DNA of 64,000 nucleotides from Chromobacterium piscinae (GCF_021129175.1 NZ_JAJOHV010000003.1:62001-126000), one strand, 5' to 3'. Positions 1 to 10,910 are shown, counted from the first letter of the stretch. The notes: generated from the sequence alone by a model not told the origin. Program-made: numbers and translations.

Positions 1-1
1 C

Positions 2-1093
2 CCGGTGGAGCATGAGCGCTTGCTCAATGGCATCAGTTCCCTGCAGCGCAACTCGCGCGAATTGCAGGAGGCCGTGATGTCCATCCGCATGACGCCGATC
101 GCCTTTGTGTTCAATCGTTTTCCGCGCGTAGTCCGCGATCTGGCGGGCAAGCTGGGGAAGCAGATCGATCTGAAAATGGTGGGAGAGAACACCGAGCTGG
201 ACAAAGGCTTCATCGAAAAACTATCTGATCCTTTGACCCACCTGGTGCGAAACAGCCTGGACCACGGCATCGAGTCGCCGGACGCGCGGGTGGCCAAGGG
301 CAAGCCGCCAGCCGGGCGGCTGACGCTACGAGCCTTCCATCAAGGCGGCAGCATCGTGATCGAGGTAAGCGACGACGGTGCGGGACTCAACCGCGAACGC
401 ATCCTGGCCAAGGCGCGCGAGCGGGGCATGCCGGTCAGCGACAATATGTCCGATGCCGAAGTGTGGGGGCTGATCTTCGAGGCGGGCTTTTCCACTGCGG
501 CCGAGGTGACCGACGTGTCCGGCCGCGGCGTGGGCATGGACGTGGTCAAGCGCAATATCCAGAACATGGGCGGCCGGATCGAGATCGACTCCATGGCCGA
601 CGTCGGCACCACGATGAGCATACGCCTGCCGTTGACGCTGGCGATCATGGACGGCATGTCGGTGAGGGTCGGGCACGAGATTTACGTGTTGCCGCTGGGT
701 TTCATCCTGGAGTCGCTGCAGCCGGAGCCGGCGGCGATCAAGACGGTGGCCGGGCGCGGCGAGGTGGTGCACATCCGCGGCGAATACTTGCCCATCGTCG
801 CGCTGGGGCGGTATTTCAATGTGGGCACGGCCAGGCAGCGGGCTGACGAGGGCATTCTGGTAATCGTGGAGGCGTCCGGCGCCAGGGTGGCCTTGCTGGT
901 GGACGATCTGATCGGGCAGCAGCAGTTCGTGGTCAAGAATCTGGAAACCAACTACCGCAAGGTGGATGGCTTGTCCGGTGCCACGATACTGGGGGATGGA
1001 CAGGTGGCGCTAATCCTCGACATCTCCACGATAGCCCGCAGCAATGGCGGCTCGCGCGGATCGGCCGCGCAGATGGCGGCCATCGTCGAATGA
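2..1093 (+). CDS. cheA: Chemotaxis histidine kinase CheA, C-terminal part (5' truncated by window edge)
   Basis: This is the C-terminal part of the CheA kinase, which phosphorylates CheY and CheB in response to receptor arrays. The reading frame is open to the window edge, so the start and the Hpt and P2 domains lie outside. Visible in order: the end of the dimerisation helices, the N-box ([13 protein letters not shown]), the ATP-lid G1 box (DDGAGL), the G2 box (GRGVGMDVV) with the following [17 protein letters not shown], then a CheW-like regulatory domain to the end. It is followed 16 nt later by cheW, the first of a co-directional run of chemotaxis genes. The GTG at position 5 is internal and not the real start. 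Confidence 0.96.
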   Translation, partial: PVEHERLLNGISSLQRNSRELQEAVMSIRMTPIAFVFNRFPRVVRDLAGKLGKQIDLKMVGENTELDKGFIEKLSDPLTHLVRNSLDHGIESPDARVAKGKPPAGRLTLRAFHQGGSIVIEVSDDGAGLNRERILAKARERGMPVSDNMSDAEVWGLIFEAGFSTAAEVTDVSGRGVGMDVVKRNIQNMGGRIEIDSMADVGTTMSIRLPLTLAIMDGMSVRVGHEIYVLPLGFILESLQPEPAAIKTVAGRGEVVHIRGEYLPIVALGRYFNVGTARQRADEGILVIVEASGARVALLVDDLIGQQQFVVKNLETNYRKVDGLSGATILGDGQVALILDISTIARSNGGSRGSAAQMAAIVE

Positions 1094-1109
1094 CAGCCGG
1101 AGACGAGAT

Positions 1110-1610
1110 ATGCAACTGGACAATCTGAGCGATGCCCAGGCGAGGGGTGAAGGAGCCCGGGAGCTGCTGGTGTTCACGCTGGGCGACGAGGAGTATGGGC
1201 TAGACATCCTCAAAGTGCAGGAGATACGCGGCTACGACACGGTCACCCGCATCGCCAACGCGCCGGAGTTCATCAAGGGCGTGATCAATCTGCGCGGCAG
1301 CATCGTGCCCATCGTCGATCTGCGCCTCAAGTTCGGCCTGGGCGAACCGCATTACAACGAATTCACCGTGGTGATCATCCTCAATATCGGCAAGCGCACG
1401 GTCGGCATCGTGGTGGACGGCGTGTCCGATGTGATCCAGTTGAGCGAGGAAGCCATGCGCGCGCCGCCGGAATTCGGCTCCACCGTCGATACCGCTTATA
1501 TCGAGGGGCTGGGCACGGTGGGGGAGCAGATGATCATCGTTGTCGATATCGAGCGTCTGATGCGCAGCGAGGAAATGGCGCTGACCGACGAAGTGGCTGC
1601 CCGGGCCTGA
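1110..1610 (+). CDS. cheW: Chemotaxis coupling protein CheW
   Basis: A 166-residue CheW scaffold that joins receptors to CheA. A single CheW domain covers nearly the whole protein, with the typical segments [30 protein letters not shown] and [14 protein letters not shown]. The ATG at 1110 has a GGAGACGAG ribosome site a few bases upstream. A longer in-frame reading from 1044 would overlap the end of cheA and adds a low-complexity arginine-rich segment, so it was rejected. The gene sits between cheA and the receptor gene, with 16 and 27 nt gaps, and is probably co-transcribed with them. Confidence 0.96.
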   Translation: MQLDNLSDAQARGEGARELLVFTLGDEEYGLDILKVQEIRGYDTVTRIANAPEFIKGVINLRGSIVPIVDLRLKFGLGEPHYNEFTVVIILNIGKRTVGIVVDGVSDVIQLSEEAMRAPPEFGSTVDTAYIEGLGTVGEQMIIVVDIERLMRSEEMALTDEVAARA

Positions 1611-1637
1611 GGCCGGGTACCGAGTAGGGAGGAGAGC

Positions 1638-4600
1638 ATGAGCGACATCAAGTTGAAGCAGCAGTTGACGCTGGGTATCGGCTTGCTGATGGTGGCGATG
1701 GCGGCTGCCCTGTATCTCGCCCAGGCGCAGTTGCATCGCCTGCAGGGCGCGGCCGACGATCTGGCCGGCGGCCAGGCGGCCCGGATCAGTCAGTTGGCGC
1801 TGGCCGGCCAGGCCCAGCAGGCATCGCAGCTGCTGGTGAGGCAGCTGGGCGGCTTGTTGCCCGAGGCCGCGCTGCCGGCGCAGCGCGCGGCTCAAGCGCC
1901 GCTGGACAATGCGCTGGACGGCGTGACCGGGCGTCTCAACAGCCTGTCGGCGCATGCTTCTGCCGACGCCAAGGCGCGGCTGGACGCCGCCCGCAATCTC
2001 GATGGCCCGCTGCGCAACCAGATCGCCGCCTATCGCCAGTTGCTGGCGGGAGGGCGGGGAGAAGAGGCGAGCGGCTACCTGTCGGCCACGCTGTGGCCGG
2101 CGGCGCTCAAATACCAGGACGCGATCGGCCAGTACGCTCGCTTCGAAGGCGAGCAGGCGGCGAACGCCGCGCCCGAGGGCGATGCCGTTTCCGCCGGGAT
2201 GATAAGCAACGAGTTGATCAGCATGGGCGCCGCGCTGCTGTTGCTGGCAGCCGCGCTGGCCTGGCTGTTGCGCCGCGCGCTGGACCGCCAGTTCGGCGGC
2301 GATCCGCAGCTGCTGGCCGCCGTGTTGCGCGAGCTGGCCGACGGCGAAGTCCGTACCGAATTCCGGGTGCGGCCGGACGACAGGAGCAGCCTGCTCGCCT
2401 GTCTGGCCGAGGTGGTCGCGCATGCCCGGGAAAACCTGAGAGTGCGCAACGCGCTGGATGTCTGCACCACCAATGTGATGATCGCGGACGACAACCACCA
2501 AGTGGTGTACGCCAACCGCGCGGTGCTGGACATGTTCCAACAGGCGGAGTCCGACATCCGCCAGGAATTGCCGCAGTTTTCCGCCCGGGCCATTCTGGGC
2601 AGCAATATCGACAACTTCCACCGCAATCCCTCTTATCAGCGCGGGATGTTGCAGCAGCTGGACGGCACCCATCGGGGCACCATCAGGGTGGGAGGGCGCA
2701 CCTTCAGCCTGGTGCTGACGCCTATTCGCGATGGCCAGAACCGCAAATTGGGCTCGGTGGTGGAGTGGTTGGATACCACTCGGGAGCTGGAGTTGAAGGC
2801 CGCCGAGGAGGCCCGCCTCGCCGCCGACCGGCGCGCGGCTGCGGAAAACGCCCGCATCCGCAGCGCGCTGGATGTTTGCACCACCAATGTGATGATCGCA
2901 GACGAGGACCATTGCATCATCTATACCAACCAGTCGGTGCTGAAAATGTTCCAGCAGGCGGAGGCAGACATCCGCCGCGATATCCCCCGTTTCTCGGTTA
3001 CGGGGTTGATCGGCAGCAATATCGACGATTTCCACAAGAACCCATCGTACCAGCGGGGCCTGCTGCAGCAGGTGAGGGAGACGCACCGCTCGTCCATCAC
3101 CGTAGGCGGCCGCACCTTCGGCCTGATTCTGACCCCCATCGTCGGCTCAAGGGGAGAGCGCCTGGGGGATGTGGTGGAGTGGCAGGACAATACCGAGATG
3201 CTAAGGCTGAAGCGCGAGGCCGACCTGCGCGCCGACAAGGAAAGCAAGCTGGCGGCTGAGAACGCCCGCATCCGTAGCGCGCTGGACGTCTGCACCACCA
3301 ATGTGATGATCGCGGACGAAACTCATCACATCATCTACGCTAATCAGGCTGTGCTGAGAATGTTCCAGCAGGCGGAAACCGACATCCGGCGCGAGATCCC
3401 CCGCTTCTCGGCTGCAGGGCTGCTGGGCGGCAAGATAGACGAATTCCACAAGAATCCATCTTATCAGCATGGCGTGTTGCAGCAGGTCAGAAGCACGCAC
3501 CGCTCGTCCATCGTGGTCGGGGGACGGACTTTCAGCTTGATTCTGTCGCCCATCGTCAATGCCGAGGGCGAGCGGCTGGGCGCGGTGGTCGAGTGGCAGG
3601 ACAATACCGAGACGCTGCGGCTGCAAGAGGAGGCCGATGCCAAGGCCGTCGAGGTCGCCCGCGTCGCGAGCGAGAACGCGCGCATCCGCAGCGCGCTCGA
3701 CAACTGCACCACCAATGTGATGATCGCCGACAACGAACGCAAGATCATCTACATGAACCACAGCGTCACCGACATGCTGCGCGGGGTGGAGTCGGACTTG
3801 CGCAAGGCGCTGCCCAATTTCGATGTGCGCCGGCTGATAGGCGCCAGCATCGACGAATTCCATAAGAGCCCGGCCCATCAGCGCGAGCTGCTGGCCAATT
3901 TGCGCTCCACCTATCGCACTGAAATCCAGGTGGCGGGCAGGACCTTCTCGCTGGTGGCCAATCCGGTGTTCGACGCCGACGGCGAGCGCCTTGGGTCGGT
4001 GGTGGAGTGGAAGGATCGCACCGCCGAGGTGGATATCGAGCGCGAGGTGTCGGAGATCGTCAGGGCAGCGTCGGCGGGCGAGTTCGGCAAGCGGATCGCA
4101 GCGGAAGGCAAGCAGGGCTTCTTCCGGTTGCTGGGAGAGGGCATCAACCAGTTGCTGGATGTCACCAGCCGCGGCCTGAACGATATCGCCAACGTGCTGG
4201 GCGCGCTGGCCGGCGGCGATCTGACCAAGACCATCCATTCCGATTACGACGGCCTGTTCGGCCAGTTGAAGACGGACAGCAATGCAACGGTGGAGCGTTT
4301 GTTGGAGATCGTCACCAACATCAAGGACTCCACCGACGCGATCAACACCGCGGCCAAGGAAATCGCCGCGGGCAACTCCAATCTGTCCAACCGCACCGAA
4401 CAGCAGGCTGCCAGTCTGGAGCAGACGGCCTCCAGCATGGAGGAGATCACCAGCACTGTTAAACAGAACGCGGAAAACGCCAGGAAGGCCAATTCGCTGG
4501 CCACCGGCGCGTCGGACATCGCCGCGCGGGGCGGCAAGGTGGTCGGCGACGTGGTGTCGACGATGAACGAGATCAACGAGAGCGCGAAGAAGATCGTCGA

Positions 4601-5264
4601 CATCATCAGCGTGATCGACGGCATCGCGTTCCAGACCAATATTCTGGCGCTGAATGCCGCGGTGGAGGCCGCGCGGGCCGGCGAGCAGGGCCGCGGCTTC
4701 GCGGTGGTGGCGAGCGAGGTGCGTAACCTGGCCCAGCGTTCCGCGGCCGCGGCCAAGGAGATCAAGTCGCTGATCGGCAATTCGGTGGACAAGGTGGAGT
4801 CCGGCAGCCGGCTGGTGGATGAAGCCGGCCGCACGATGAACGAGATCGTGGTGTCGATCCGCCGCGTCGCCGACATCATGAGCGATATTTCGGCGGCGTC
4901 GATGGAGCAGAGCTCCGGCATCGAGCAAGTCAATCTCGCCGTCACCCAGATGGACGAGAACACCCAGAAAAACGCGGCGCTGGTCGAGCAGGCGGCGGCG
5001 GCGGCGGAGTCGCTGGAGGAGCAGGCCCGTTATCTGTCCGACGCGGTGGCGGTGTTCAAACTGGATGACAAGCCGCAGCATGGCAGGCCGCCCGTATCCA
5101 AGCCGGCTCCGCGCCCGGCGGGCGGAGCCCTGCCTCAGGTAGGTTTGGCCGGAGAGCTGGAGCGCAAGGCCAGCCAGCATCCAGGCCGCTACCAGATCAA
5201 GCCCAAGGTGGTTGAGCCGATCCAGCCGCAAAAAGACGGCGAAGACGGCTGGGAAGAGTTCTGA
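1638..5264 (+). CDS. Methyl-accepting chemotaxis protein with four tandem PAS domains
   Basis: A 1208-residue chemoreceptor. Transmembrane segments lie at about residues 9-30 and 194-212, bracketing a mostly helical periplasmic part of about 165 residues. Four PAS-like units follow, starting near residues 271, 409, 547 and 685, each 138 residues long and each opening with the motif CTTNVMIAD. Next come HAMP-like segments (about 800-905) and an MCP signalling domain whose hairpin tip includes [20 protein letters not shown] at about residue 998. The last residues, GWEEF, resemble the NWETF pentapeptide that tethers CheR and CheB. The protein lies directly before cheR, cheB and cheD, so its adaptation enzymes are encoded in the same operon. 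The ligand is unknown; the PAS units may bind a cofactor such as heme or flavin, but the sequence does not show which. Confidence 0.95.
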   Translation: MSDIKLKQQLTLGIGLLMVAMAAALYLAQAQLHRLQGAADDLAGGQAARISQLALAGQAQQASQLLVRQLGGLLPEAALPAQRAAQAPLDNALDGVTGRLNSLSAHASADAKARLDAARNLDGPLRNQIAAYRQLLAGGRGEEASGYLSATLWPAALKYQDAIGQYARFEGEQAANAAPEGDAVSAGMISNELISMGAALLLLAAALAWLLRRALDRQFGGDPQLLAAVLRELADGEVRTEFRVRPDDRSSLLACLAEVVAHARENLRVRNALDVCTTNVMIADDNHQVVYANRAVLDMFQQAESDIRQELPQFSARAILGSNIDNFHRNPSYQRGMLQQLDGTHRGTIRVGGRTFSLVLTPIRDGQNRKLGSVVEWLDTTRELELKAAEEARLAADRRAAAENARIRSALDVCTTNVMIADEDHCIIYTNQSVLKMFQQAEADIRRDIPRFSVTGLIGSNIDDFHKNPSYQRGLLQQVRETHRSSITVGGRTFGLILTPIVGSRGERLGDVVEWQDNTEMLRLKREADLRADKESKLAAENARIRSALDVCTTNVMIADETHHIIYANQAVLRMFQQAETDIRREIPRFSAAGLLGGKIDEFHKNPSYQHGVLQQVRSTHRSSIVVGGRTFSLILSPIVNAEGERLGAVVEWQDNTETLRLQEEADAKAVEVARVASENARIRSALDNCTTNVMIADNERKIIYMNHSVTDMLRGVESDLRKALPNFDVRRLIGASIDEFHKSPAHQRELLANLRSTYRTEIQVAGRTFSLVANPVFDADGERLGSVVEWKDRTAEVDIEREVSEIVRAASAGEFGKRIAAEGKQGFFRLLGEGINQLLDVTSRGLNDIANVLGALAGGDLTKTIHSDYDGLFGQLKTDSNATVERLLEIVTNIKDSTDAINTAAKEIAAGNSNLSNRTEQQAASLEQTASSMEEITSTVKQNAENARKANSLATGASDIAARGGKVVGDVVSTMNEINESAKKIVDIISVIDGIAFQTNILALNAAVEAARAGEQGRGFAVVASEVRNLAQRSAAAAKEIKSLIGNSVDKVESGSRLVDEAGRTMNEIVVSIRRVADIMSDISAASMEQSSGIEQVNLAVTQMDENTQKNAALVEQAAAAAESLEEQARYLSDAVAVFKLDDKPQHGRPPVSKPAPRPAGGALPQVGLAGELERKASQHPGRYQIKPKVVEPIQPQKDGEDGWEEF

Positions 5265-5324
5265 GGACGGGCTGGACATGGGAAGCGCAGCCGCAGTGAT
5301 GGCGGTTGCGCCAGGGGGCGCGGA

Positions 5325-6179
5325 ATGGCCGACGAAACGGAACTCAAGTTCACCCGTAACGACTTCAAGCGGGTTCGCGAGATGATCTATCAGCGGGTAG
5401 GCATTTCGCTCAGCGATTCCAAGACCCATATGGCGTACGCCCGGCTGTCCAAGCGGGTACGTTCACGCGGGCTGCGCAGCTTTTCCGACTATCTGGATTT
5501 GCTGCAGAGCAGTGAGGAAAGCGATGAGTGGCAAGGTTTCATCAATGCGCTGACCACCAATCTGACCTCGTTCTTCCGCGAGTCCCATCATTTCGATATT
5601 TTGCGCGAGCACGCCAGGGCGCGCCGGAAGCCCGGTGAAACGTTCCGGGTATGGAGCGCGGCGTCGTCCACCGGGGAGGAGCCGTACTCGATCGCGATCA
5701 CCTTGCTCGAGCTGTGGCGGGAGGCCGGCGGAGGGACCTTCCAGCTGCTGGCGTCCGATATCGATACTAATGTGCTGCAGCAGGCGGCGCACGGCATCTA
5801 TGCCAGGGAGCGGGCCGAGAAGGTGTCCGGCGCCCAGCTCCAGCGATATTTCGACAAGGGAGTGGGCCGCAACGAAGGCTTGATCCGGCTCAAGCGGCAG
5901 GTGAGAGAGGCGGTGTCCTTCTTCCAGTTCAACCTGGTGGCGCCAAGCTGGCCGGACATCGGCCGCTTCGACGCGATCTTCTGCCGCAATGTGATGATCT
6001 ATTTCGACAAGCCCACCCAGGCCGGCATTCTGAGCCGGATGGCAGCCTGTCTGCGGCCGGATGGCTTGCTGATGCTCGGACACTCGGAAAACATCACGCA
6101 CCTGACCGACGCCTATGCCGGCTGCGGCAGAACCACCTACCGGCTGGCGTACCCTGACGGAGGGGAGGAGGGCGGATGA
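5325..6179 (+). CDS. cheR: Chemotaxis protein methyltransferase CheR
   Basis: A 284-residue SAM-dependent enzyme that methylates glutamates on chemoreceptors. The N-terminal CheR_N helical domain (about 1-75) leads to the Rossmann methyltransferase domain, with [13 protein letters not shown], the SAM-binding segment [16 protein letters not shown], and the [14 protein letters not shown] motif typical of CheR. The chosen ATG at 5325 has a purine-rich AGGGGG about 8 nt upstream. The 3' end overlaps cheB by 4 nt (ATGA), implying translational coupling. The neighbouring receptor has a matching CheR-docking C-terminus. Confidence 0.96.
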   Translation: MADETELKFTRNDFKRVREMIYQRVGISLSDSKTHMAYARLSKRVRSRGLRSFSDYLDLLQSSEESDEWQGFINALTTNLTSFFRESHHFDILREHARARRKPGETFRVWSAASSTGEEPYSIAITLLELWREAGGGTFQLLASDIDTNVLQQAAHGIYARERAEKVSGAQLQRYFDKGVGRNEGLIRLKRQVREAVSFFQFNLVAPSWPDIGRFDAIFCRNVMIYFDKPTQAGILSRMAACLRPDGLLMLGHSENITHLTDAYAGCGRTTYRLAYPDGGEEGG

Positions 6180-7252
6180 GCGCTGCGGGCAGGAAGATAA
6201 GAGTGGTGGTGGTCGATGATTCGGCGCTGGTGCGCAGCCTGCTGACCGCCATCGTCAACGAGGCGCCGGACATGGAGGTGGCGGCGACGGCGGCCGATCC
6301 CATCATCGCCCGGGAAAAAATACGGGAAACCAGTCCCGACGTGGTGACGCTGGATGTGGAAATGCCGCGGATGGACGGGCTGGAATTCCTGCGCCGCCTG
6401 ATGCGGCTGAGGCCGACGCCGGTGCTGATGATCTCGTCCTTTACCGACGCGGGATCGGAAACCACGCTCGCAGCGCTTGAGATCGGCGCCGTCGACTTCA
6501 TCCATAAACCGGCTAACGACATCGCGCGGCATATGCAGGAGTACGCCGAGGAAATACGCGAGAAGATCAGGACGGCCGCCGCGGCCCGGTTGAGGCAGCC
6601 AAGCCGATTCCTCCAGCCGGGACCGGCGAGGCGTATGGGCATGGCCGCGCTGCTGAGAAAGGACGTGCTGGTATTCGTCGGGGCCTCTACCGGAGGAACC
6701 GAGGCGATCAAGGACTTTCTGATGGGCATGCCGGCCGATGGACCGCCCATTCTGATCGTTCAGCATATGCCCGAGCACTTTACTTTCACTTTTGCGATGC
6801 GGCTGGACCGGCTGTGCCCGATACGGGTAAAGGAGGCGGAGGATGGAGAAGCGGTGAAGCCGGGGGTCGCCTACATCGCGCCTGGTCATTCACATATGCG
6901 GGTGGCACCGGCCGCCGGCGGCGGCTTCCGGATCGCGCTGGACCAGGGGGAAAAGGTCAACCGCCACCGGCCGGCGGTAGACCCTTTGTTCGAGTCCGCG
7001 GCCAGACTGCTGGGCAAGAAGGCCATCGGCGTGATCCTCACTGGCATGGGCAAGGACGGAGCGGAAGGCTTGTTGCAGATGCGCCACGCCGGTGCCGCCA
7101 CCTTCGGGCAGGATGAAGCCAGCTGTGTGGTATATGGCATGCCGCGCGAAGCGTTCAAGATAGGCGCGGTGATGCATGTGCATCCTTTGAGCCGGTTGGC
7201 GGAAAAGGTGGTCGAGCGCCTGCAGGGCCACGCCGAAGGGGCGATTACATGA
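6176..7252 (+). CDS. cheB: Chemotaxis response regulator / protein-glutamate methylesterase CheB
   Basis: A 358-residue protein with a receiver domain (about 1-125; phospho-acceptor Asp60 in [11 protein letters not shown]) and a C-terminal methylesterase/deamidase domain. The catalytic triad is visible as Ser171 (GASTGG), His197 (QHMPEH) and Asp294 (GMGKDGAEG), with the same spacing as the E. coli enzyme. It removes receptor methyl groups and deamidates glutamines. It overlaps cheR upstream and cheD downstream by 4 nt each, so all three are probably translated together. Confidence 0.97.
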   Translation: MSAAGRKIRVVVVDDSALVRSLLTAIVNEAPDMEVAATAADPIIAREKIRETSPDVVTLDVEMPRMDGLEFLRRLMRLRPTPVLMISSFTDAGSETTLAALEIGAVDFIHKPANDIARHMQEYAEEIREKIRTAAAARLRQPSRFLQPGPARRMGMAALLRKDVLVFVGASTGGTEAIKDFLMGMPADGPPILIVQHMPEHFTFTFAMRLDRLCPIRVKEAEDGEAVKPGVAYIAPGHSHMRVAPAAGGGFRIALDQGEKVNRHRPAVDPLFESAARLLGKKAIGVILTGMGKDGAEGLLQMRHAGAATFGQDEASCVVYGMPREAFKIGAVMHVHPLSRLAEKVVERLQGHAEGAIT

Positions 7253-7860
7253 GCCATGCCGATCCGGCGCCCAGCTACAGCCACCAGTACTACGACAAGC
7301 ATTTCCAGATCATGGCGGTCAAGGTGTTTCCCGGCGAGTACCACGCCACCAACCAGCCCAGACTGCTGATGACGTTGCTGGGTTCCTGCGTGTCAGTCTG
7401 TTTGAGCGATCGCCTTTCCGGCGTGGCCGGCATGAACCACTTTCTGCTGCCCGAAGGCTCGCTGGAGCTGGGTTCCGGCGCGTCTGCCGCCCGCTTCGGC
7501 GTCAACGCGATGGAACTGCTGATCACCGACATGCAAAAGCTCGGCGCGATGCGCAACCGGCTGGAGGCCAAGATTTTCGGAGCCGGCAATGTGCTGGACG
7601 GCATGACGATGGTCAGGGTGGGGGAGCGCAACAGCCATTTCATCCGCAGCTACCTGGCCAACGAGCAGATTCCCATCTTGGCCGAGGATTTATTGGGCGA
7701 GTACGCGCGCAAAGTGTATTTCTTCACGGAGACGGGCAAGGTGCTGATCAAGAAATTGAAGCGCACCAGCGCGGCGATCAAGCAAGAGCAGCCGTATCGC
7801 GGCCGCATCGTGGATCAGAACGAAGGGGCCAGGACCGGCGACATCGATCTGTTCATCTGA
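7249..7860 (+). CDS. cheD: Chemoreceptor glutamine deamidase CheD
   Basis: A 203-residue CheD protein that deamidates receptor glutamines and in some bacteria also interacts with CheC. The catalytic Cys47 ([10 protein letters not shown]) and His64 (GMNHFLLP) are present with the 17-residue separation of the family. The ATG overlaps the cheB stop by 4 nt. It is the last gene of the chemotaxis operon and is followed 26 nt later by a GC-rich hairpin that separates it from the convergent ferredoxin gene. No CheC gene is seen in the window. Confidence 0.95.
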   Translation: MSHADPAPSYSHQYYDKHFQIMAVKVFPGEYHATNQPRLLMTLLGSCVSVCLSDRLSGVAGMNHFLLPEGSLELGSGASAARFGVNAMELLITDMQKLGAMRNRLEAKIFGAGNVLDGMTMVRVGERNSHFIRSYLANEQIPILAEDLLGEYARKVYFFTETGKVLIKKLKRTSAAIKQEQPYRGRIVDQNEGARTGDIDLFI

Positions 7861-7886
7861 GCCGGCGAGCGGGCCCTGAACGAAAA

Positions 7887-7914
7887 AGGCGGCCGGAAGG
7901 CCGCCTCTGGTTTT
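7887..7914 (+). terminator. Intrinsic terminator after cheD
   Basis: Perfect 8-bp stem (AGGCGGCC / GGCCGCCT) with a GGAA loop at 7887-7906, followed by CTGGTTTT. It lies between convergent cheD and fdxA and has an A-run on its other side, so it could also end fdxA transcripts. Confidence 0.75.
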
Positions 7915-7928
7915 GAGCGGAATGCGGG

Positions 7929-8252
7929 TTAGCGTTCCAGATGAGGCAGCTTGTCCTTCACGTCGGCCCAGTCCGCGTGGTCGGGCAGCGGATCGATGCG
8001 CTCGACGATGCTCGGCCAGTTCTTGGCCAGTTCCGCATTGAGCGCGATGAATCCTTGCTGGTCCTTGGGCACGTCGTCTTCCGCGTAGATGGCGCTGACG
8101 GGGCATTCAGGCACGCATAGCGAGCAGTCGATGCACTCGTCCGGGTCTATCGCCAGGAAGTTGGGTCCTTCGCGGAAGCAGTCGACCGGGCAAACCTCGA
8201 CGCAGTCGGTGTATTTGCATTTGATACAGGCATCGGTTACAACGTACGCCAT
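7929..8252 (-). CDS. fdxA: Seven-iron ferredoxin FdxA ([3Fe-4S][4Fe-4S])
   Basis: A 107-residue soluble electron carrier of the FdxA family. Cys9, Cys17 and Cys50 match the [3Fe-4S] ligands, and Cys21, Cys40, Cys43 and Cys46 the [4Fe-4S] ligands, with the same spacing as Azotobacter ferredoxin I. The C-terminal extension after residue 60 ([13 protein letters not shown]) is also typical. It is monocistronic: divergent from gluQ (92 nt between starts) and convergent with cheD. The redox partner is not evident from the neighbours. Confidence 0.95.
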   Translation of the reverse strand: MAYVVTDACIKCKYTDCVEVCPVDCFREGPNFLAIDPDECIDCSLCVPECPVSAIYAEDDVPKDQQGFIALNAELAKNWPSIVERIDPLPDHADWADVKDKLPHLER

Positions 8253-8344
8253 TCGTGTATCCTCAGTAAGGCTGGATCGTGATTCGGGATAATCGTCATT
8301 TTAGCGGTAAATTTCCTTTCTGACGCTCCGGCAAATTCCTCAAG

Positions 8345-9241
8345 ATGTCCAATGCGATCTACCGGGGCCGTTTCGCCCCCAGTCCCACCGGCCTGCTGCA
8401 CGCGGGCTCGCTCAGCACCGCCGTCGGCAGCTACCTGGAAGCGCGCAGCCGCGGCGGCGAATGGCTGCTGCGGATGGAGGATCTGGATCCGCCACGCGAG
8501 GTGCCGGGCGCGGCCGACGACATCTTGCGCACGCTGGAAGCTTTCGGCTTCGAGTGGGACGGCGAGGTGGCGTACCAGAGCCGCCGCCATGGCTTGTACC
8601 GCGCCGCGCTGGAACGGTTGGCCGCATCTGGCCAAGCCTACGCCTGCTGCTGCACCCGCAAGGAAATCGCCGCGCATGCCCGGCGCGGCTTGGATGGCTA
8701 TGTTTACCCGGGCACCTGCCGGCGCGGCTGTCCCGACGGCCGCGAGGGCCGGGCCTGGCGTTTGGCCGTGGCCGAAGGGGACGCGGTGGTGGACGACAGG
8801 CTGCAGGGCGCGTACCGGCAGGATCTGGCGCGCGATATTGGCGATTTCGTGCTGCTGCGCGCAGATGGCTTCTGGGCCTATCAACTCGCGGTGGTGGTGG
8901 ACGATGCCGAGCAGGGCGTCACCGACATCGTCCGCGGCGCCGATCTGTTGGTGTCCACGCCGCGCCAGTTGGCGGTTTACGACGCGCTCGGCCTGCCCGC
9001 GCCCGGTTATTGCCACCTGCCGGTGCTGACCAACGCAGCCGGAGAGAAATTGTCCAAGCAGACGCTGGCGCCGGCGATATCGACCCGCGACGCCGCGCGG
9101 CAGTTGCGCGCGGCGCTTGAGCTGCTGGGGCATGTCCCGCCGGCAGACTGCGAGAGCCTGGACGATCTGTGGCGCTGGGCGGCGGCGAATTGGTTATTGA
9201 GCCGCGTGCCGGCCGGCCCCTTGCAACTTCCTCATTCCTGA
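8345..9241 (+). CDS. gluQ: Glutamyl-Q tRNA(Asp) synthetase
   Basis: A 298-residue truncated paralogue of glutamyl-tRNA synthetase that attaches glutamate to queuosine in the anticodon of tRNA(Asp). The HIGH-type motif is RFAPSPTGLLHAGS (residues 9-22) and the KMSKS-type motif is GEKLSKQ. A zinc-binding cysteine set (CCCTRKE, GTCRRGC) lies between, and the anticodon-binding domain of true GluRS is missing, as expected for the family. It stands alone after the divergent fdxA, and no terminator is obvious downstream. Confidence 0.94.
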   Translation: MSNAIYRGRFAPSPTGLLHAGSLSTAVGSYLEARSRGGEWLLRMEDLDPPREVPGAADDILRTLEAFGFEWDGEVAYQSRRHGLYRAALERLAASGQAYACCCTRKEIAAHARRGLDGYVYPGTCRRGCPDGREGRAWRLAVAEGDAVVDDRLQGAYRQDLARDIGDFVLLRADGFWAYQLAVVVDDAEQGVTDIVRGADLLVSTPRQLAVYDALGLPAPGYCHLPVLTNAAGEKLSKQTLAPAISTRDAARQLRAALELLGHVPPADCESLDDLWRWAAANWLLSRVPAGPLQLPHS

Positions 9242-9526
9242 CGATTTTCCACGTGAATGACATAAGCATATGTCTGCTAACGGTTTTTTGATGAAAAAAA
9301 TCGTCAATGCGACATGTTTTTACGTCAAAACTGTGTTTTAATGCGCCCTTTTTTTGGCGCGGCGGCAGGCCGCACCCGGCTGCGGCGCAGCCGAGCGTTC
9401 CGGCTTCGGCTATCTTGAAGCCATGGCCCATAGGCCTGTCGATGCGGTTTTGACTTTTTCCGCATGTCTGGCGCCGGGTGTGACTATCCCGGCGCGCGAT
9501 GCTTTCGTTCCCACGGAGAGTCAGGT

Positions 9527-10858
9527 TTGAACGAAAACAGTTCCACTCAAAAGAAGGGCTCGCTCGGAGTCTGGATGTGCACCGCCCTGGTGGTGGGCAA
9601 TATGATAGGCTCCGGCGTTTTCCTGCTGCCGGCCTCGCTGGCGCCGTTTGGCGGCGTGTCGATGCTGGGCTGGCTGCTGACCTCCTGCGGCGCCATCTGC
9701 CTGGCGCTGGTGTTCGCCCGCCTGTCGGCCATTCTGCCGCGCGAGGGCGGGCCTTACGCGTACATCCACGCGGGCTTCGGCGATTTCGCCGGCTTCTGGA
9801 TCGCCTGGGGTTACTGGATCGCGCTATGGGCCGGCAACGCCGCGCTGGCGGTGGCGGCCACCAGCTATATGCAGGTGTTTTTCCCGGTATTGGGGCACAG
9901 CGAGCCGCTGGCCGGAGCGGTCGCCATCGGCCTGATCTGGATCGTCACCTGGATCAACAGCCGCGGCGCGCGCAGCTCCGGCGTGGTGGCGGTGGTGACC
10001 ACGCTGCTGAAGCTGCTGCCGCTGGCGGCGGTCACCTTCATAGGCTTCTTCCATTTCCAGCCGGAAAACCTAGCATTCAATCCGCACAACAAGCCGCTGC
10101 TGTCCTCGTTGTCCGCGACGATGGCGCTGACCTTGTGGGCCTTCCTTGGCCTGGAGTCGGCGTCGGTGCCGGCCGGCGACGTGGTGGAGCCGGAGAAGAC
10201 CATCCCGCGCGCCACCGTGATCGGCACTTTGCTGGCCACCGTGCTCTATATCCTGTCCACGGTGTCGCTGATGGGCCTGATGCCGGCGGATACGTTGGCG
10301 GCTTCGCAGGCGCCGTTCGCCGACGCGGCCAAACTGATGTGGGGCGACTGGGGCTACTGGCTGGTGGGCTTCGGCGCGGTGGTGTCCTGCTTCGGCGCGC
10401 TCAACGGCTGGAGCCTGATGCAGGCGCACGTGCCGGCGGCCGCGGCCAAGGATGGCCTGTTCCCCAGCCGTTTCGACCAGCGCAACGCGGCCGGCGTGCC
10501 CATCTTCGGCTTGGTGCTGTCCAGCGCGCTGGTCACCATTCTGATGGCGATGAAGTATGCCGGCGGCGACAGCGGCGTGAAGATCTTCGAGTTCATCATC
10601 CTGCTGGCCACCGCCACCACGCTGCTGCCCTACGCGTTCTGCTCGATGGCGCTGATCGCGATCATGCTGATGCGCGGCAAGGAGTTCTCGCCCAAGGATT
10701 ACGTCGCGCCCGGCTTCTTCGCCGGTATCGGCTTCGTTTATTCGCTGTGGGCGCTGTACGGCTCCGGCGCCGACATCGTGATGTGGGGCATGTTGCTGTT
10801 GCTGATGGGCCTGCCCATTTATGTCTGGCAGTTGAAGGAACGGTTCGCCAGAGATTGA
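9527..10858 (+). CDS. APC-superfamily amino-acid antiporter, AdiC/PotE-like
   Basis: A 443-residue inner-membrane transporter with about 12 hydrophobic segments. The first helix carries the unwound NMIGSGVFLLPASLA motif of the APA family, and GLESASVPAGDVV matches the AdiC substrate region. Length and pattern are closest to the arginine/agmatine antiporter AdiC. The chosen start is TTG 9527 with GGAGAG six bases upstream; the longer in-frame ATG at 9464 would add a cysteine/arginine-rich leader that breaks the usual N-terminus. No decarboxylase gene is adjacent, so the substrate (arginine, ornithine or another) is not settled. Confidence 0.85.
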   Translation: MNENSSTQKKGSLGVWMCTALVVGNMIGSGVFLLPASLAPFGGVSMLGWLLTSCGAICLALVFARLSAILPREGGPYAYIHAGFGDFAGFWIAWGYWIALWAGNAALAVAATSYMQVFFPVLGHSEPLAGAVAIGLIWIVTWINSRGARSSGVVAVVTTLLKLLPLAAVTFIGFFHFQPENLAFNPHNKPLLSSLSATMALTLWAFLGLESASVPAGDVVEPEKTIPRATVIGTLLATVLYILSTVSLMGLMPADTLAASQAPFADAAKLMWGDWGYWLVGFGAVVSCFGALNGWSLMQAHVPAAAAKDGLFPSRFDQRNAAGVPIFGLVLSSALVTILMAMKYAGGDSGVKIFEFIILLATATTLLPYAFCSMALIAIMLMRGKEFSPKDYVAPGFFAGIGFVYSLWALYGSGADIVMWGMLLLLMGLPIYVWQLKERFARD

Positions 10859-10876
10859 CCGGTGTCCCGATCAGAG

Positions 10877-10910
10877 AAAAAGCGCAGCGCGATAGCCTGC
10901 GCTTTTTTCG
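10877..10910 (+). terminator. Intrinsic terminator after the AdiC-like transporter
   Basis: An 11-bp stem (AAAAAGCGCAG / CTGCGCTTTTT) at 10877-10907 with a 9-nt loop and a terminal T-run. It lies 18 nt after the stop codon. Confidence 0.85.

Noticed and set aside
1200-3086. 628-codon open frame on the minus strand opposite cheW and the receptor gene
   Set aside because: It is antisense to well-supported genes, its product is histidine/glutamine/arginine-rich without any family pattern, and long antisense frames are common in high-GC DNA.
2449-4053. Tandem DNA repeat as assembly artefact
   Set aside because: The four units differ at many positions (for example DVCTTNV versus NCTTNV and different linker residues), so they are genuine diverged copies.
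3201-5429. 742-codon open frame on the minus strand opposite the receptor gene
   Set aside because: Same reasons; the repeated coding units on the plus strand explain the length of the open antisense frame.
9464-9526. N-terminal extension of the AdiC-like transporter from the ATG at 9464
   Set aside because: The extension is not transporter-like and has no ribosome site, while TTG 9527 has GGAGAG at good spacing.
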